A model generated the notes under the pieces. That model made no database searches, was not told where the DNA came from, and saw nothing but the letters and a program-made list of their open reading frames with translations. A stretch of 64,000 nucleotides of DNA from Molossus alvarezi (Eukaryota; Chordata; Mammalia; Chiroptera; Molossidae): contig CM073905.1 of the NCBI GenBank assembly GCA_037176705.1, forward strand, positions 34,496,986-34,560,985. The letters run 5' to 3'. Positions 22,211 through 33,485 of this stretch are shown one piece after another; the stretch's first letter is position 1, and every line of letters begins with the position of its first letter. Position numbers and translations under genes: made by a program.

Positions 22211-22679
22211 AGATCTTGTTTTTTAAAATCTACTGTGATAGTTCTCTGTCTTTTAAAAAAGTTTTTATTGAGATATATTTGACATAATATATTAATTCAA
22301 TATACAACGATTCAGTATTTGCATATACTGTAAAATGATCACCACAGTACATCTAGTTAGCATCCATCGCCATACATAGTTACAAAAATTTTTTTCTTAT
22401 GATGAGAACTTTTAAGATTTACTCTCAGCAACTTTCAAATATACAATACAGTATTTTGAACTACAGTCACCATGCTGTACATTACATTCCCATGTCTTAT
22501 TTATTTTATAATTGGAAGTTTGTACCTCTTGACCCCCTTCACATATTTTTCACATTCCCCACTCCTACCTCTGGAAAACACTAATCTGTTCTCTATACAT
22601 ATTTATAAACTCTTTTTTTTTTTAAGATTCCATATGTGAGATCATGCAGTATTTGTCTTTTTCTGTGTGATTTATTTTA

Positions 22680-22914
22680 TTTTTTTATCCTCACCCGAGG
22701 ACATTTTTCCATTTTTTTGTTCAGATAGAGTGGGAGGGAGAGAGAGAGAGAAACATCGACCTGAAAGGAACACATCGAGTGGCTGCCACCCACACGACCC
22801 AACCAGGGCCAGGGACAAACTGCCACCAAGGTACGTGCCCTTAGCGGGAACCGAACCTGGGTCTCTCTGGACCGCAGGCCGACGCTCTAACCGCTGGGCC
22901 AAACCGGCCAGGGC
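22680..22914 (-). repeat. Ves-type SINE, young
   Basis: Antisense copy flanked by a perfect 16-bp duplication TGTGTGATTTATTTTA (22664-22679, 22915-22930), one of the cleanest in the window. Confidence 0.95.
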
Positions 22915-23995
22915 TGTGTGATTTATTTTAAGCATAATGCTCTAGGTTCATCTATATTGTTGAAAATGGCAAACTTTTACTTTTTTTATGGCTGAATAAT
23001 AGTCCATTGTATGTATATATACCAATTTTCTTCATTCATGCATTGATGGACATTTAGGTTTTTTCCATATGTGGGCTATTGTAAATAATGTAGTGAACAT
23101 GGGGTTGCATATATCTTTTCAAGGTAGTGTTTTTGTTTCTTTCAGATAAATATCCAGAAAATATCCAGAAGTGGAGTTGCTGGATCATATAGTAGTTCTA
23201 GTTTTAATTTTTTGAGGAAACTCCATACTGTATTTTATATTGGCTGCACCACTTTACATTCCCACCAACAAGGCACAAGATTTTCTTTTCTCCACGTCCT
23301 TACCAATACTTATTATTTCTTGTTGTTTTTATAATAGCTATTCTAATTGATATCTCGTTGTGGTTTTGCAGTTCCATGATGATTAGTGATGTTGAGCATC
23401 CTTTCATGTACCTGTTGGTCATTTGTATGTTTTCTTTGGAAAAATGTCTATTCAGATATTCTGCCCACATTTAAATTGAATTGTTCTTTGGTTATTGAGT
23501 TGTATGAGTTCTTTATATATTATTGCATATTAACCCCTTATCAGATATATGATTTGCAGATATTTTCTCCCATTTGATAAGTTGCCTTTTCATTCCGTTG
23601 ATGGTTTTCTTGCTGTGCAGAAGCTTTTTAGTTTGATATAATCCCACTTGTTTATTTTTATTTTTGTTGCCTTTGCTTTTGGTGTCAGATTTTAAAAAGC
23701 ATCACCGTGACTGATGTCAAGGAGCTTCCCACCTATGTTTTCTTCTATGAAAATTTTAGTTTCAAGTCTTACATTAAAATATTTATTTCATTTGGGTTAA
23801 TTTTTGTGATCCAGTTTTATTTATTTATTTTTTGTATGTGGCTGTCCAGTTCCCCAAACCATTTATCAAAGAGACTGTCCTTTTCCCATTGTATATTCTT
23901 GACTTATTTGTCATAAATTAATTGACCATATATGAATGGGTTTATTTGTGGGTTCTTTATTCTGTTCCATTGATCTATGTGTACTGAAGTACGTT

Positions 23996-24054
23996 CAATT
24001 GACCAGAATCGAACCCGCAGATGCTCTAACCGCTGAGCAAAACTGGCTAGGGCA
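23996..24054 (-). repeat. Ves-type SINE head fragment
   Basis: Only GACCAGAATCGAACCCGCAG to AACTGGCTAGGGC remains. Confidence 0.7.
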
Positions 24055-24279
24055 TCTATTGTCTTTTAAGTCTCTATTTCATTTACTTCTGCTCTGATCT
24101 TTGTTATTTTCTGCCTCTACTTATTTTGGGCTTCGTTTGTTGTTGTTTTACTAGTTCCTAGAGGTTTAATGTTAGGTTATTTGAGTTTTTTCTTTCTTGA
24201 TGTAGGCATTTATCTCTATGAACTTCCTTTTTAAAACTGTTTTTGCTACATCCCATACATTTTGGTATTTTGTATATCT

Positions 24280-24479
24280 TTAAAAAAAATTTTTTTCTTT
24301 TTATTGATTTTAGAGAGAGAGAAAGTGAGAGGGAGAGAGAGATAGAAACATTGATGAGAGAGAACATTGACCGGCCGCCTCCTGCATGCTCCCTACCAAG
24401 GGGTCTGACCCACAACCTGGGCATGTGTCCTCTTGGTGCATGGGTTGATGCTCAATCACTGAGCCACACCGGTAGGACA
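24280..24479 (-). repeat. Ves-type SINE (GTGGCTCAGTGG subtype)
   Basis: Antisense copy; ATTTTGTATA before and TATTTTGTATTTTC after it suggest the duplication. Confidence 0.87.
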
Positions 24480-24661
24480 GTATTTTGTATTTTCATTTTT
24501 GTTTGTCTCAAGGTATTTTTAAATATTTCTTCTTTCACCCATTCACTGTCACTGTCTTTTAATTGTATTTAGACCATTCATATTTAAAGCAATTATTGAT
24601 GTGGTAGGATTAACATCTACCATGTTTATAACTGTTTTCTATTCGTTGCTTCTGTTTTGTT

Positions 24662-24850
24662 TTTTAATTTTTTTCTTTATTGATTTTTAAAGAGGAAGGG
24701 AGAAGGAGAGAGGTTGAAACATCGATGAGAGAGAACATCAACTGGCTGCCTCCTGCATTTCTCCCACTGGGGACTTTGCCCACAACCCAGGCATGTTCCC
24801 TGACTGGGAATCTAACTGGGGACAAATATTGAGTCACACAAGCCAGGCTG
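24662..24850 (-). repeat. Ves-type SINE (GTGGCTCAGTGG subtype)
   Basis: Antisense copy with an internal deletion before the GAGTCACACAAGCCAGGC head. Confidence 0.85.
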
Positions 24851-25139
24851 TTGCACCTGTTTTTTATTTCTTTCTTTGTCTTCCCTCCCTTTTTTTCTTC
24901 CAATTTTTATTAATTTATTTTTGTTACAGCTGTTTCTCCTTTCCCCCCCAGACACCCTCCTTCCCATCCTGCCCCCCCATAATTGTTGTCTATGTCCATT
25001 AGTTATTCATATATGCATATAAGTTCTTTGGTTCATCTCATCCATCCCTCCCGCCCACCCTCTTCTGTGATTTATCAATCTGAACCATACTCCTTCCTAT
25101 GTCTCTGGGTCTATTTTGTTCATCAGCTCACCTTGTTCA

Positions 25140-26592
25140 TTATATCCCACAAATAAGTGAGATCATATGGTATTTGTCTTTCTCTGATTGACTTATTTTG
25201 CTTAGCATAATACTCGTGAGGTCCCTCCATGTTGTCTCAAAGAATAAGAGATCTTTTGTTCTTACACCTGCATAGTATTCCATTTTATAGATGTACCACT
25301 GCTTTTTTATCCACTCATCTGTTGATGAACACTTGGGCTGTTTCCAGATCTTAGCAATTGTAAATAGTGCTGCTATGAACATAGGGGTACATATATCCTT
25401 TCTGATTGGTGTTTCATGCTTCTTAGGATATATTTCTAGAAGTGGGATCACGGGGTCAAATGACAGATCAATTTTTAATTTTTTGAGGAAACACCATATT
25501 GTTTTCCATAGTGGCTGCACCAGTCTGCATTCCCACCAGCAGTGTTCTAGAGTCCCCTTTTCTCCACACCCTCACTAACACCTGTTGTTTGATGATTTGT
25601 TGATGGCAGCCATTCTGGCAGGTGTGATACCTCATTATTGTTTTAATTTGCATCTCTCTGATGATTAGTAACGTTGAACATTTCTTCATATATCTCTTGG
25701 ACATTTGTATGTCTTTTTTGGAGAGGTGTCTATTTAGGTCCTCTGCCCATTTTTTAATTGGGTTCTTTGTCCTCCTTTTGTTGAGTTATATGAGCACTCT
25801 ATATATTTTGGAAATTAACCCCTTATCTGATGTATCATTGGCAGTTATGCTCTCCCATACAGTGGTTTCCCATTCCTTTTTGATGGTTGTTTCTTTTGCT
25901 GTGCAGAAGCTTTTGAGTTTGATGTAGTCCCACATGTTCATTTTTACCTTTGTTTCTCTTGCCTTAGGTGATGTATCAGTGAAAATTCGACTCAATGTCC
26001 TGATGTCTCAGATTTTGTTGCCTACATTTTCTTCTAGGATTTTTATGGATTCACAGGTCACATTTAAGTCTTTTATCCATTTTGAGTTTATTCTATGTAT
26101 GGTGTAAGTTGATGGCCTAGTTTCATTTTTTTGCATGTAGCCGTCCAGTTTTCTCAACACCATTTCTTAAAGAGGCTGTCTTTACTCCATTGGATGCTTT
26201 TGCCACCTTTTTCAAATATTAATTGAGCATAATATCTTGGATCAATTTCTGGGTTCTCTATTCTCTTCCATTGATCTATATGCCTGTTCTTGTGCCATAC
26301 GAGGCTGTTTTGATTACAGTAGCTTTCTAGTATAACCTGATATCCGGTATTATGATCCCACCTATTTGTCTTTCTTTTTCAAGATTGCTGTGGCTATTCG
26401 GGGTCTTTTTTGGTTCCATATGAACTTTCGAAGTATTTGTTTTAGTTCTGTGAAATATGGCGTTGGTATTTTGATGGGGATTGCATTGAATCTATAGATT
26501 GCTTTGGGTAGTATGGACATTTTAATGACGTTAATCCTTCCATTCCATGAACAAGGTATGTGCTTCCACTTTTTTATATATATTTTCTCCAC
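25140..26592 (-). pseudogene. L1-E ORF2 remnant, 3' part
   Basis: Minus-strand blocks [38 protein letters not shown] and [17 protein letters not shown] match the C-terminal half of ORF2, out of frame with one another. Confidence 0.85.
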
Positions 26593-26774
26593 TTTCTCTT
26601 ATATATATTTTTCAATGTGCTGTAGTTTTCTTCCAATAGGTCCTTTACTTCTTTGGTTAAGTTTATTCCTAGATATCTTAATTTTTTTTATTTTTATTTA
26701 TTTTTTGCTGCAGTGGTAAATGGGATTGTTTTTTTAGTTTCTCTTTCTGTGAGTTCATTATTGGTGTATAAAAA

Positions 26775-26789
26775 TGCCATTGATTTCTT
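26775..26789. repeat. Target-site duplication of the young L1, left copy
   Basis: TGCCATTGATTTCTT, identical to 32247-32261. The sequence belongs to ORF2 of host element L1-E. The inferred nick TTTCTT/AA fits the L1 endonuclease preference. Confidence 0.95.
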
Positions 26790-26806
26790 TTTTTTTTTTT
26801 TTTATT

Positions 26807-26994
26807 GATTAATTTTTGTTACAAATGATTCTCCTTTTCCCCCCACTGATTCCCCCCTCCCCCTTCCCTCCCTGCCCCTTCCCCTGATTGTTGTCCATGT
26901 CCACTGTTCATGCCTCCATGCATTTAAGTTCTGTTGTTCATCCCTCTCTCAGCTCCCCACTCCTTAGGGGATTGTCCTCAAACTGTTATGTTCA
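26807..26994 (-). promoter_or_regulatory. 3' UTR of the intact L1 with G-rich tract
   Basis: The plus strand has six C-runs of 3-6 between 26839 and 26885, so the L1 RNA carries a G-rich polypurine stretch able in principle to form a G-quadruplex, a feature common to mammalian L1 3' UTRs. Confidence 0.7.
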
Positions 26995-29900
26995 TTATAT
27001 TCCAGAAATCAGTGAGATCATATGAAATTTGTCTTTCACTGCTTGGCTTGTTTCACTTAGGATGATACTTTCCAGGTCCCTCCATGTAGTCTCAAAGGAT
27101 AAGAGATCTTTCTTTCTTACCGCTGCGTAGTACTCCATTGTGTATATGTACCACAGCTTTTTAATCCATTCGTCTACTGATGGGCACTTGGGCTGTTTCC
27201 AGATCTTAGCGATTGTAAATAGTGCTGCTACAAAGATGGGGGTACATATATTCTTTCTGATTGGTGTTTCAGGCTTCTTAGGGTATATTCCTAGAAGTGG
27301 GATCACTGGGTCAAATGGGAGTTCAATTTTTAATTTTTTGAGGTGACACCATATTGTTTTCCATAGTGGCTGCACCAGTCTGCATTCCCACCAACAGTGT
27401 GCTAGAGTCCCCTTTTCTCCACACCCTCGCCAACACTTGTTGTTTGATGATTTGTTGATGGCGGCCATTCTGACAGGTGTGAGGTGATACCTCATTGTTG
27501 TTTTGATTTGCATCTCTCTGATGATTAGTGATGATGAACATTTCTTCATATGTCTCTTAGCCATTTGTATGTCCTGTTTGGAGAGGTGTCTATTTAGTTC
27601 CTCTGCCCATTTTTTAATTGGATTCTTTGTCTTCCTTTTGTGGAGTTGTATGAGCTCTCTATATGTATTGGAAATTAACCCCTTATCTGATATATCATTG
27701 GCAATTATGCTCTCCCATACAGTGGGTAGCCTTTCCGTTTTGATGATTGTATCTTTCGCTGTGCAGAAGCTTTTGAGTTTGATGTAGTCCCATGTGTTCA
27801 TTTTCTCCTTTGTTTCTATTGCCTTAGGTGATGTGTCAGTAAAAATTCTGCTGCGTATGATGTCTGATATTTTGTTGCCCACAGTCTCCTCTAGGATTTT
27901 TATGGATTCATGAGTTACATTTAAGTCTTTTATCCATTTTGAGTTTATTTTGGTGTAGGGTGTAAGTTGATGATCTAGTTTCATTTTTCGGCAAGTAGCT
28001 GTCCAATTTTCCCAGCACCATTTATTAAAGAGGCTGTCCTTACTCCACTGAATGCTCTTGCCACCTTTGTCAAATATTAATTGAGCATATTGCCTAGGGT
28101 CCATTTCTGGGTTCTCTATTCTGTTCCACTGGTCTATATACCTGTTCTTGTGCCAGTACCAGGCTGTTTTGATTATGGTGGCTTTGTAGTATAACCTGAA
28201 ATCTGGTATTGTGATCCCTCCAACTTTGTTCTTCCTTTTCAAGATTGCTGTGGCTATTCGAGGCCTTTTTTGGTTCCATATGAACTTTTGAAGTAATTGT
28301 TCTAATTCTTTGAAGTATGCCGTTGGTATTTTGATGGGGATTGCGTTGAATCTATAGATTGCTTTGGGTAATATGGACATTTTAATGATGTTAATTCTCC
28401 CAATCCATGAACAGGGTATGTTCTTCCACTTTTTTACATCTTGCTCTATTTCTTTTTTCAAAGACCTGTAGTTTTCTGCGAATAGGTCCTTTATCTCTTT
28501 GGTTAAGTTTATTCCTAGGTATCTTAATTTTTTTGCCGCAATGGTAAATGGGATTGTTTGCTTAGTTTCTCTTTCTGTGAGTTCATCATTGGTGTATAAG
28601 AATGCCATCGATTTCTTGACGTTAATTTTGTATCCTGCTACTTTGCCAAATTCATTTATTAAGTCTAGTAAGCTTTTGGTGGAGTCTTTGGGATTTTCTA
28701 TGTACAGTATCATGTCATCTGCAAATAATGACAATTTCACTTCCTCCTTTCCAATTTGGATCCCTTTTATTTTTTCTTCCTGTCTGATTGCTGTGGCTAA
28801 GACTTCCAGCACTATGTTAAATAGGAGTGGCGAAAGTGGGCATCCTTGCCTTGTTCCTGTTCTTAAGGGAAATGCTTTTAGTTTTTGCCCATTGAGTATG
28901 ATGTTGGCTGTAGGTCTTTCATATATGGCCTTTATTATGTCGAGATATGATCCCTCTATTCCCACACTGCTGAGCGTTTTTATCAGAAATGGATGCTGGA
29001 TTTTGTCAAAGGCTTTTTCGGCATCTATTGATATGATCATGTGGTTTTTATTCTTCAATTTATTTATGTGGTGTATCACATTTATGGATTTGCGAATATT
29101 GTACCAGCCTTGCATCCCTGGGATGAATCCCACCTGGTCATGGTGGATAATTTTTCTGGTGTATTGCTGGATTCGATTTGCTAGTATTTTGTTCAGGATT
29201 TTGGCATCTATGTTCATCAGGGATATTGGCCTGTAGTTTTCTTTCTTTGTTGTGTCTTTTTCTGGTTTTGGAATTAGAGTTATGCTGGCTTCATAAAACG
29301 AGTTTGGAAGTCTTCCTTCTTCTTGAATTTTTTGAAATAGTTTGAGGAGAATGGGTATTAGTTCTTCTTTGAATGTTCGGTAAAACTCCCCTGTGAAGCC
29401 ATCCGGGCCTGGGCTTTTGTTTGCTGGAAGAGTCTTGATTACATCTTCAATTTCTTCTGTTGTTATTGGTCTGTTCAAGTTTTCAATCTCTATCTGATCC
29501 AATTTTGGGAGACTATGTGTTTCTAGAAATTTGTCCATTTCGCCTAGATTTTCGAATTTGTTGCCGTATAATTTTTCATAGTAGTTGTTAACGATGTTTT
29601 GTATTTCTGTAGGGTCAGTTGTTATCTCTCCTGTTTCATTTCTGATTTTATGTATTTGGGTTCTCTCTCTTTGTTTCTTGGTGAGTCTAGCTAAGGGTCC
29701 ATCAATCTTGTTTATCTTTTCGAAAAACCAGCTCTTTGTTTTATTGATCCTCTGGATTGTTTTTTTGGTCTCTATGTCGTTTATTTCTGCTCTGATCCTT
29801 ACTATTTCTTTTCTTCTACTTGCTCTGGGGTTTTCTTTTTGTTTACTCTCTAGTTCTTTAAGTTGTGAGGTTAGGTAGTCTATTAGAGATTTTTCTTCTT

Positions 29901-30819
29901 TTTTGAGGTAGGCCTGTAGTGCTATAAACTTCCCTCTCAGAACTGCTTTTGCTGCATCCCATAGATTTTGTATTGTTGTGTCCTCATTTTCATTGGTTTC
30001 CAGGAAGTTTTTGATTTCTTCCTTGATTTCCTCGGTGACCCATTCATTGTTTAATAACATTCTATTTAGCTTCCATGTGTTAAAATGTCTTTGCATGTTC
30101 TTCTTGCAATTGATTTCTAGTTTCATACCATTGTGGTCTGAGAAGATGCTTGTTATAATTTCAATCTTTTTGAACTTGTAGAGACTTAGTTTGTGCCCTA
30201 ACATGTGGTCTATCTTTGAGAATGTCCCATGTGCACTTGAGAAGAATGTGAATTCTGTAGTTTTGGGGTGTAGTTCTCTGTAGATATCTATTAAATCCAT
30301 TTGGTTTAGTGCTTCATTTAGAGTCTCTGTTTCCTTGCTAATTTTTTGTCTAGAGGATCTATCCAGTGATGTGAGCGGGGTGTTGAAGTCCCCTGTTATG
30401 ATTGTATTACTATCGATTTCTCCTTGGAAGTCCTCCAGAAGATTTTTAATATATTTTGGTGCTCCTATATTGGGTGCATATATGTTTATCAAGGTTATAT
30501 CTTCCTGTTGGATAGATCCTTTCAATATTATGTAGTGGGCTTCTTTGTCTCTAGTTATGGCCTTCAATCTGAAGTCTATTTTATCAGATATCAGTATTGC
30601 TACCCCAGCTTTTTTTTCTTTTCCATTTGCTTGAAAGATTTTTTTCCATCCCTTCACTTTCAATCTATGTGAGTCTTTTGTTGTGAGGTGGGTTTCTTGT
30701 AAACAGCATATAGATGAGTCTTGCTTTCTTATCCAGTCAGCTACTCTGTGTCTTTTTATGGGAGCATTCAGTCCATTTACATTTAAGGTGGTTATTGATA
30801 TGTACTTATTTATTGCCAT
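26995..30819 (-). CDS. L1 ORF2 protein: endonuclease and reverse transcriptase, intact
   Basis: 1274 residues, the usual length for mammalian ORF2p. Residues 1-235 form the APE-like endonuclease: Asn13 in TLNVNGLN, Glu42 in LQETHL, Asp144 and Asn146 in GDFNTPL, Asp204 in SKIDHM, and SDH at 227-229. The reverse transcriptase follows, with Asp599 in [11 protein letters not shown], the [12 protein letters not shown] block at 658-668 and the catalytic FADD at 699-702. The C-terminal Cys-rich knuckle is C1129-C1133-H1141-C1146 (CX3CX7HX4C). The protein nicks target DNA and primes cDNA synthesis from its own RNA in the nucleus, and also mobilises SINEs and HAL1-like RNAs. It lies 45 nt after ORF1, the dicistronic layout of L1. 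No stop, frameshift or missing catalytic residue is seen. Confidence 0.97.
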   Translation of the reverse strand: MAINKYISITTLNVNGLNAPIKRHRVADWIRKQDSSICCLQETHLTTKDSHRLKVKGWKKIFQANGKEKKAGVAILISDKIDFRLKAITRDKEAHYIILKGSIQQEDITLINIYAPNIGAPKYIKNLLEDFQGEIDSNTIITGDFNTPLTSLDRSSRQKISKETETLNEALNQMDLIDIYRELHPKTTEFTFFSSAHGTFSKIDHMLGHKLSLYKFKKIEIITSIFSDHNGMKLEINCKKNMQRHFNTWKLNRMLLNNEWVTEEIKEEIKNFLETNENEDTTIQNLWDAAKAVLRGKFIALQAYLKKEEKSLIDYLTSQLKELESKQKENPRASRRKEIVRIRAEINDIETKKTIQRINKTKSWFFEKINKIDGPLARLTKKQRERTQIHKIRNETGEITTDPTEIQNIVNNYYEKLYGNKFENLGEMDKFLETHSLPKLDQIEIENLNRPITTEEIEDVIKTLPANKSPGPDGFTGEFYRTFKEELIPILLKLFQKIQEEGRLPNSFYEASITLIPKPEKDTTKKENYRPISLMNIDAKILNKILANRIQQYTRKIIHHDQVGFIPGMQGWYNIRKSINVIHHINKLKNKNHMIISIDAEKAFDKIQHPFLIKTLSSVGIEGSYLDIIKAIYERPTANIILNGQKLKAFPLRTGTRQGCPLSPLLFNIVLEVLATAIRQEEKIKGIQIGKEEVKLSLFADDMILYIENPKDSTKSLLDLINEFGKVAGYKINVKKSMAFLYTNDELTERETKQTIPFTIAAKKLRYLGINLTKEIKDLFAENYRSLKKEIEQDVKKWKNIPCSWIGRINIIKMSILPKAIYRFNAIPIKIPTAYFKELEQLLQKFIWNQKRPRIATAILKRKNKVGGITIPDFRLYYKATIIKTAWYWHKNRYIDQWNRIENPEMDPRQYAQLIFDKGGKSIQWSKDSLFNKWCWENWTATCRKMKLDHQLTPYTKINSKWIKDLNVTHESIKILEETVGNKISDIIRSRIFTDTSPKAIETKEKMNTWDYIKLKSFCTAKDTIIKTERLPTVWESIIANDISDKGLISNTYRELIQLHKRKTKNPIKKWAEELNRHLSKQDIQMAKRHMKKCSSSLIIREMQIKTTMRYHLTPVRMAAINKSSNNKCWRGCGEKGTLAHCWWECRLVQPLWKTIWCHLKKLKIELPFDPVIPLLGIYPKKPETPIRKNICTPIFVAALFTIAKIWKQPKCPSVDEWIKKLWYIYTMEYYAAVRKKDLLSFETTWRDLESIILSETSQAVKDKFHMISLISGI

Positions 30820-30864
30820 TTTTGTTTAGTGTGGTTCTGTTTTTCTTCCCATTTCTCCTGGTAA

Positions 30865-31863
30865 TTACAGCAGTCCTTTTAACATTTCTTGCAGTGCTGG
30901 TTTGGTGCTAATGTACTCCCTTAGCCTTATTTTGTCTGGGAAGCTCTTTATTTGGCCTTCTATTTTGAACGATAGCCTTGCTGGGTAGAGCAGTCTTGGA
31001 TTCATATCCTTGTTTTTCATGACCTTGATTACTTCATGCCATTCCCTTCGAGCCTGTAATGTTTCTTGTGAGAAGTCAGCTGAGAGCCTTATGGGGGTTC
31101 CTTTGTAGGTAACCTGTTGCTTATCTCTTGCTGCTTTTAGGATTCTCTCTTTGTCTTGAATTTTTGGCAGTTTGATTACTATGTGTCTTGGTGTGGGCCT
31201 GTTTGGGTTCTTCTTACTTGGGGCTCTCTGAGCTTCTTGAACTTGAATGCCTTCTTCCTTCACCAAATTAGGGAAGTTTTCTGTCACTATTTCTTTGAAT
31301 ATATTCTCTAGCCCTCGCTTACTTTCTTCTTCCTCAGGGACTCCTATGATACGAATATTATTACGTTTCCAGTTGTCCCACAATTCTCTTAAGCTCTCTT
31401 CTTGTTTTTTAATCTTTTTTTCCTTTTGGTTTTCTGATTGGTTGATTTCTTCTAGCCTGTCTTCTAATTCACTGATCCGGTCCTCAGCTTCCCCTACTCT
31501 GCTTTTTAGACCTTCCAGTGTGTTTTTCATTTCCGATATGTCATTCTTCATTTCTTCCTGTTGGTTTTTCATTTCCAGATGGTTTATTTTCAACATTTCT
31601 ATGTCTTTACTCATGTTGCTCATGTCCTTACACATGCTGTTGAGCTTCCGCAACATCATGGCTCTAAATTCTAGTTCTGTTAACTTGCTTAACTGCACCT
31701 CATTTATTTCATCTTCTGTAGAGGTCTCTTGATCTTTCATTTGGCTTTTGTTTCTGTTTCTCACCATTTTCGTTATCACAGTGGGCTTTGGAGTCTGCCA
31801 AGTTTTCCCAGTGGGTGTTGGTGTTTTGCTGTTTGTGGCTCCCTCTCCTGGGTTTGGATGCAC
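30865..31863 (-). CDS. L1 ORF1 protein: trimeric RNA-binding chaperone, intact
   Basis: Open frame of 332 codons. The likelier start is Met33 (ATG at 31767-31765, MVRNRNKSQMKDQE), because related copies H2 and L1-E begin with the same MRRQRNRSQMK/MVKQRNKSQMK motif; that gives 300 residues. Residues about 50-160 form a heptad-rich coiled coil (MKNQQEEMKNDISEMKNTLE), the RRM begins near 169 (NIRIIGVPEEEE), and the C-terminal domain contains YKGTPIRLSADFS and LLYPARLSFKIEG. The protein coats L1 RNA as trimers and is needed for retrotransposition in cis. Nothing appears broken. Confidence 0.95.
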   Translation of the reverse strand: MHPNPGEGATNSKTPTPTGKTWQTPKPTVITKMVRNRNKSQMKDQETSTEDEINEVQLSKLTELEFRAMMLRKLNSMCKDMSNMSKDIEMLKINHLEMKNQQEEMKNDISEMKNTLEGLKSRVGEAEDRISELEDRLEEINQSENQKEKKIKKQEESLRELWDNWKRNNIRIIGVPEEEESKRGLENIFKEIVTENFPNLVKEEGIQVQEAQRAPSKKNPNRPTPRHIVIKLPKIQDKERILKAARDKQQVTYKGTPIRLSADFSQETLQARREWHEVIKVMKNKDMNPRLLYPARLSFKIEGQIKSFPDKIRLREYISTKPALQEMLKGLL

Positions 31864-32246
31864 CGGGGAGGACCCACTTTAATCCCGCCAAGTCCCCTGT
31901 TCTCAGGGAGTCTGTGTGGCTCCAGTGGGGAGTTTAGCAGGCTATAGCGTTAGGAGGACCCATGCAGGGTGGCAAGGGAGGCGGTGGGAATAATTTTCCG
32001 CCGAGTTCCCTGGTCCTGCCCAGTTCCCTGGGGGCCAGGAGTCTGTGCAGCTTCAGCGGAGAGTTTAGCCCGCTACAGAGTTTCCAGGGCCCAGGACTGA
32101 GTGGGTGTTTCTGGTTAAGTGGTCCTCCAAGGTGTCCTTCCGCTGCCCTTTCCTGAAGGTTTGCCTTTGTTTTCCTTGTAAATCCAGTTTGGTCTTGGGA
32201 GACGGTCTGGTTCCCTCCATTCACTTCGCCGCCATTTTTCCATATC
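31864..32246 (-). promoter_or_regulatory. 5' UTR and internal promoter of the intact L1
   Basis: About 380 nt (480 if ORF1 starts at Met33), GC-rich compared with the surroundings. On the minus strand the element opens GATATGGAAAAATGGCGGCG; the AAAATGGCGGC (32239-32229) fits the YY1 site that sets the L1 start point in other mammals. L1 5' UTRs are internal Pol II promoters and often have antisense activity, which here would point along TMEM116. Confidence 0.7.
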
Positions 32247-32261
32247 TGCCATTGATTTCTT
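32247..32261. repeat. Target-site duplication of the young L1, right copy
   Basis: TGCCATTGATTTCTT, identical to 26775-26789; L1-E ORF2 resumes directly after it with AATGTTAATTTTG. Confidence 0.95.
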
Positions 32262-32550
32262 AATGTTAATTTTGTGTCATGCTATCTTGCCAAATTCATT
32301 TATTAAATCTAGCAGTTTTTTGGTGGGGTCTTTAGGGTCTTCTATGTATATTATTATGTCATTTGCAAATAATGACAGTTTCACTTCCTCCTTTTCAATT
32401 TGGAACCCTTTTATGTTTTCTTCATGTCTGATTGCTGTGGCTAAGACTTCCAGTACTATGTTAAATAAGAGTGACAAAAGTGGGCATCCCTGTCTTTTTC
32501 TGTTCTTAAGAGAAATGCTTTTAGTTTTTGCTCATTGAGTATGATGTTGG

Positions 32551-32718
32551 TACATATACACAATGGAGTACTATGCAGCTGTAAGAAAGAAAGATCTCTT
32601 ATCCTTTGAGATGACATAGAGGGCCCTGGAAAGTATTATCCTAAGTGAAACAAGCCAAGCAGAGAAAGACAAATAACACATGATCTCACTTATTTATGGA
32701 ATATAATAAACATAGCAG
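32551..32718 (+). repeat. Inverted L1 3'-region segment inside L1-E
   Basis: 168 bp of plus-oriented L1 (TACATATACACAATGGAGTA to AATATAATAAACATAGCAG) sit inside minus-oriented ORF2, replacing about 215 bp relative to the intact L1 (its 28908-29122). The left junction TGATGTTGG|TACATATAC is identical to the one at 52852/52853. Confidence 0.9.
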
Positions 32719-32742
32719 ATGAATCCCACTTGGTTGTGGTGA

Positions 32743-32770
32743 ATATATATATATATATATATATATATTT
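32743..32770. repeat. (AT)n microsatellite
   Basis: An uninterrupted AT run within L1-E, likely grown from an AT-rich ORF2 segment. Confidence 0.9.
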
Positions 32771-33485
32771 TTATGTATTGCTGGATCTGATTTGCTAATA
32801 TTTTGTTCAGGATTTTGGCATCTATGTTCATCAGGGATATTGGCCTGTAGTTTTCTTTCTTTGTAGTGTCTTTATCTGGTTTTGAAATTAGAATTATGCT
32901 GGCCTCATAAAACAAGTTTGGAAGTCTTCCTTCTTCTTGAATTTTTAGGAATAGTTTGAGGAGAATGGGTGTTAGTTTTTTTTTAATGTTCAGTAAAACT
33001 CCCCCCTGAAGCCATCTGGGCCTGGGCTTTTGTTTGCTGGGAGAGTCTTGATTACATCTTCAATTTCCTTAGTTGTTATTGGTCGGTTTAAGTTTTCTAT
33101 CTCTTCCCAGTTTAGTTTTGGGAGATTATATGTTTCTAGAAATTTGTCCATTTCTCTTAGATTGTCCAACTTGTTGCCATAGAATTGTTCATAGTATCTG
33201 TTAACATTCCTTTGTATTTCTGTGGTGTCAGTTGTTACTTCTCCTCTTTCGTTTTTGATTTTGTGTATTTGGGTTCTCTCTTTGTTTCTTGGTGAGTCTA
33301 GCTAAGGATCCATCAATCTTGTTTATCTTTTCGAAGAACCAGCACTTTGTTTCATTGATCCTTTGAATCAGTTTTTTTGGTTTCTACGTCATTTATTTCT
33401 TTTCTGATTTTTACTATTTCCTTCCTTCTACTTGCTCTGGGCTTTTTTGTTTGTTGGCTTGCTTTCTAGTTCTTTTTGTTTTTTT

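Larger units (their letters stand above)
21130..22680 (-). repeat. Old L1M ORF2 3' region and a second L1 3' UTR
   Basis: Antisense L1M ORF2 end (TAGCTTATTTCATTTAGCTTA, ATTGATGGACACTTGGGTCA, CACTGAATTGGCTTTGCTCC) followed near 22250 by another L1 3' UTR (TTTTTATTGAGATATATTTG). A hAT transposon and a SINE interrupt it. No open frame of interest. Confidence 0.65.
22915..24660 (-). repeat. Old L1M ORF2 remnant
   Basis: Antisense ORF2 sequence (CATTGATGGACATTTAGG, GCTGTGCAGAAGCTTTTTAG, CATTTACTTCTGCTCTGATC) with no intact frame. SINE pieces sit at 23996-24054 and 24280-24479. Confidence 0.7.
26790..32246 (-). mobile_element. Full-length, apparently intact L1
   Basis: A 5.46-kb L1 on the minus strand, antisense to TMEM116. 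In its own direction: 5' UTR with a YY1-type AAAATGGCGGC close to the first base, ORF1 (open), a 45-nt gap, ORF2 (1274 codons, open), a roughly 190-nt 3' UTR with G-runs, AATAAA at 26806-26801 and a poly-A tail seen as T at 26790-26800. A perfect 15-bp target duplication flanks it and its poly-A is uninterrupted. Both ORFs keep their key residues. It is inserted inside the ORF2 of L1-E. All visible features are those of a recent, possibly competent copy; activity cannot be judged from sequence alone. Confidence 0.96.

Noticed and set aside
28499..29236. 245-codon plus-strand frame
   Set aside because: Exact antisense shadow of the intact L1 ORF2; similar shadows lie opposite ORF1 (31247-31732) and the H2 ORF1 (35618-36253).
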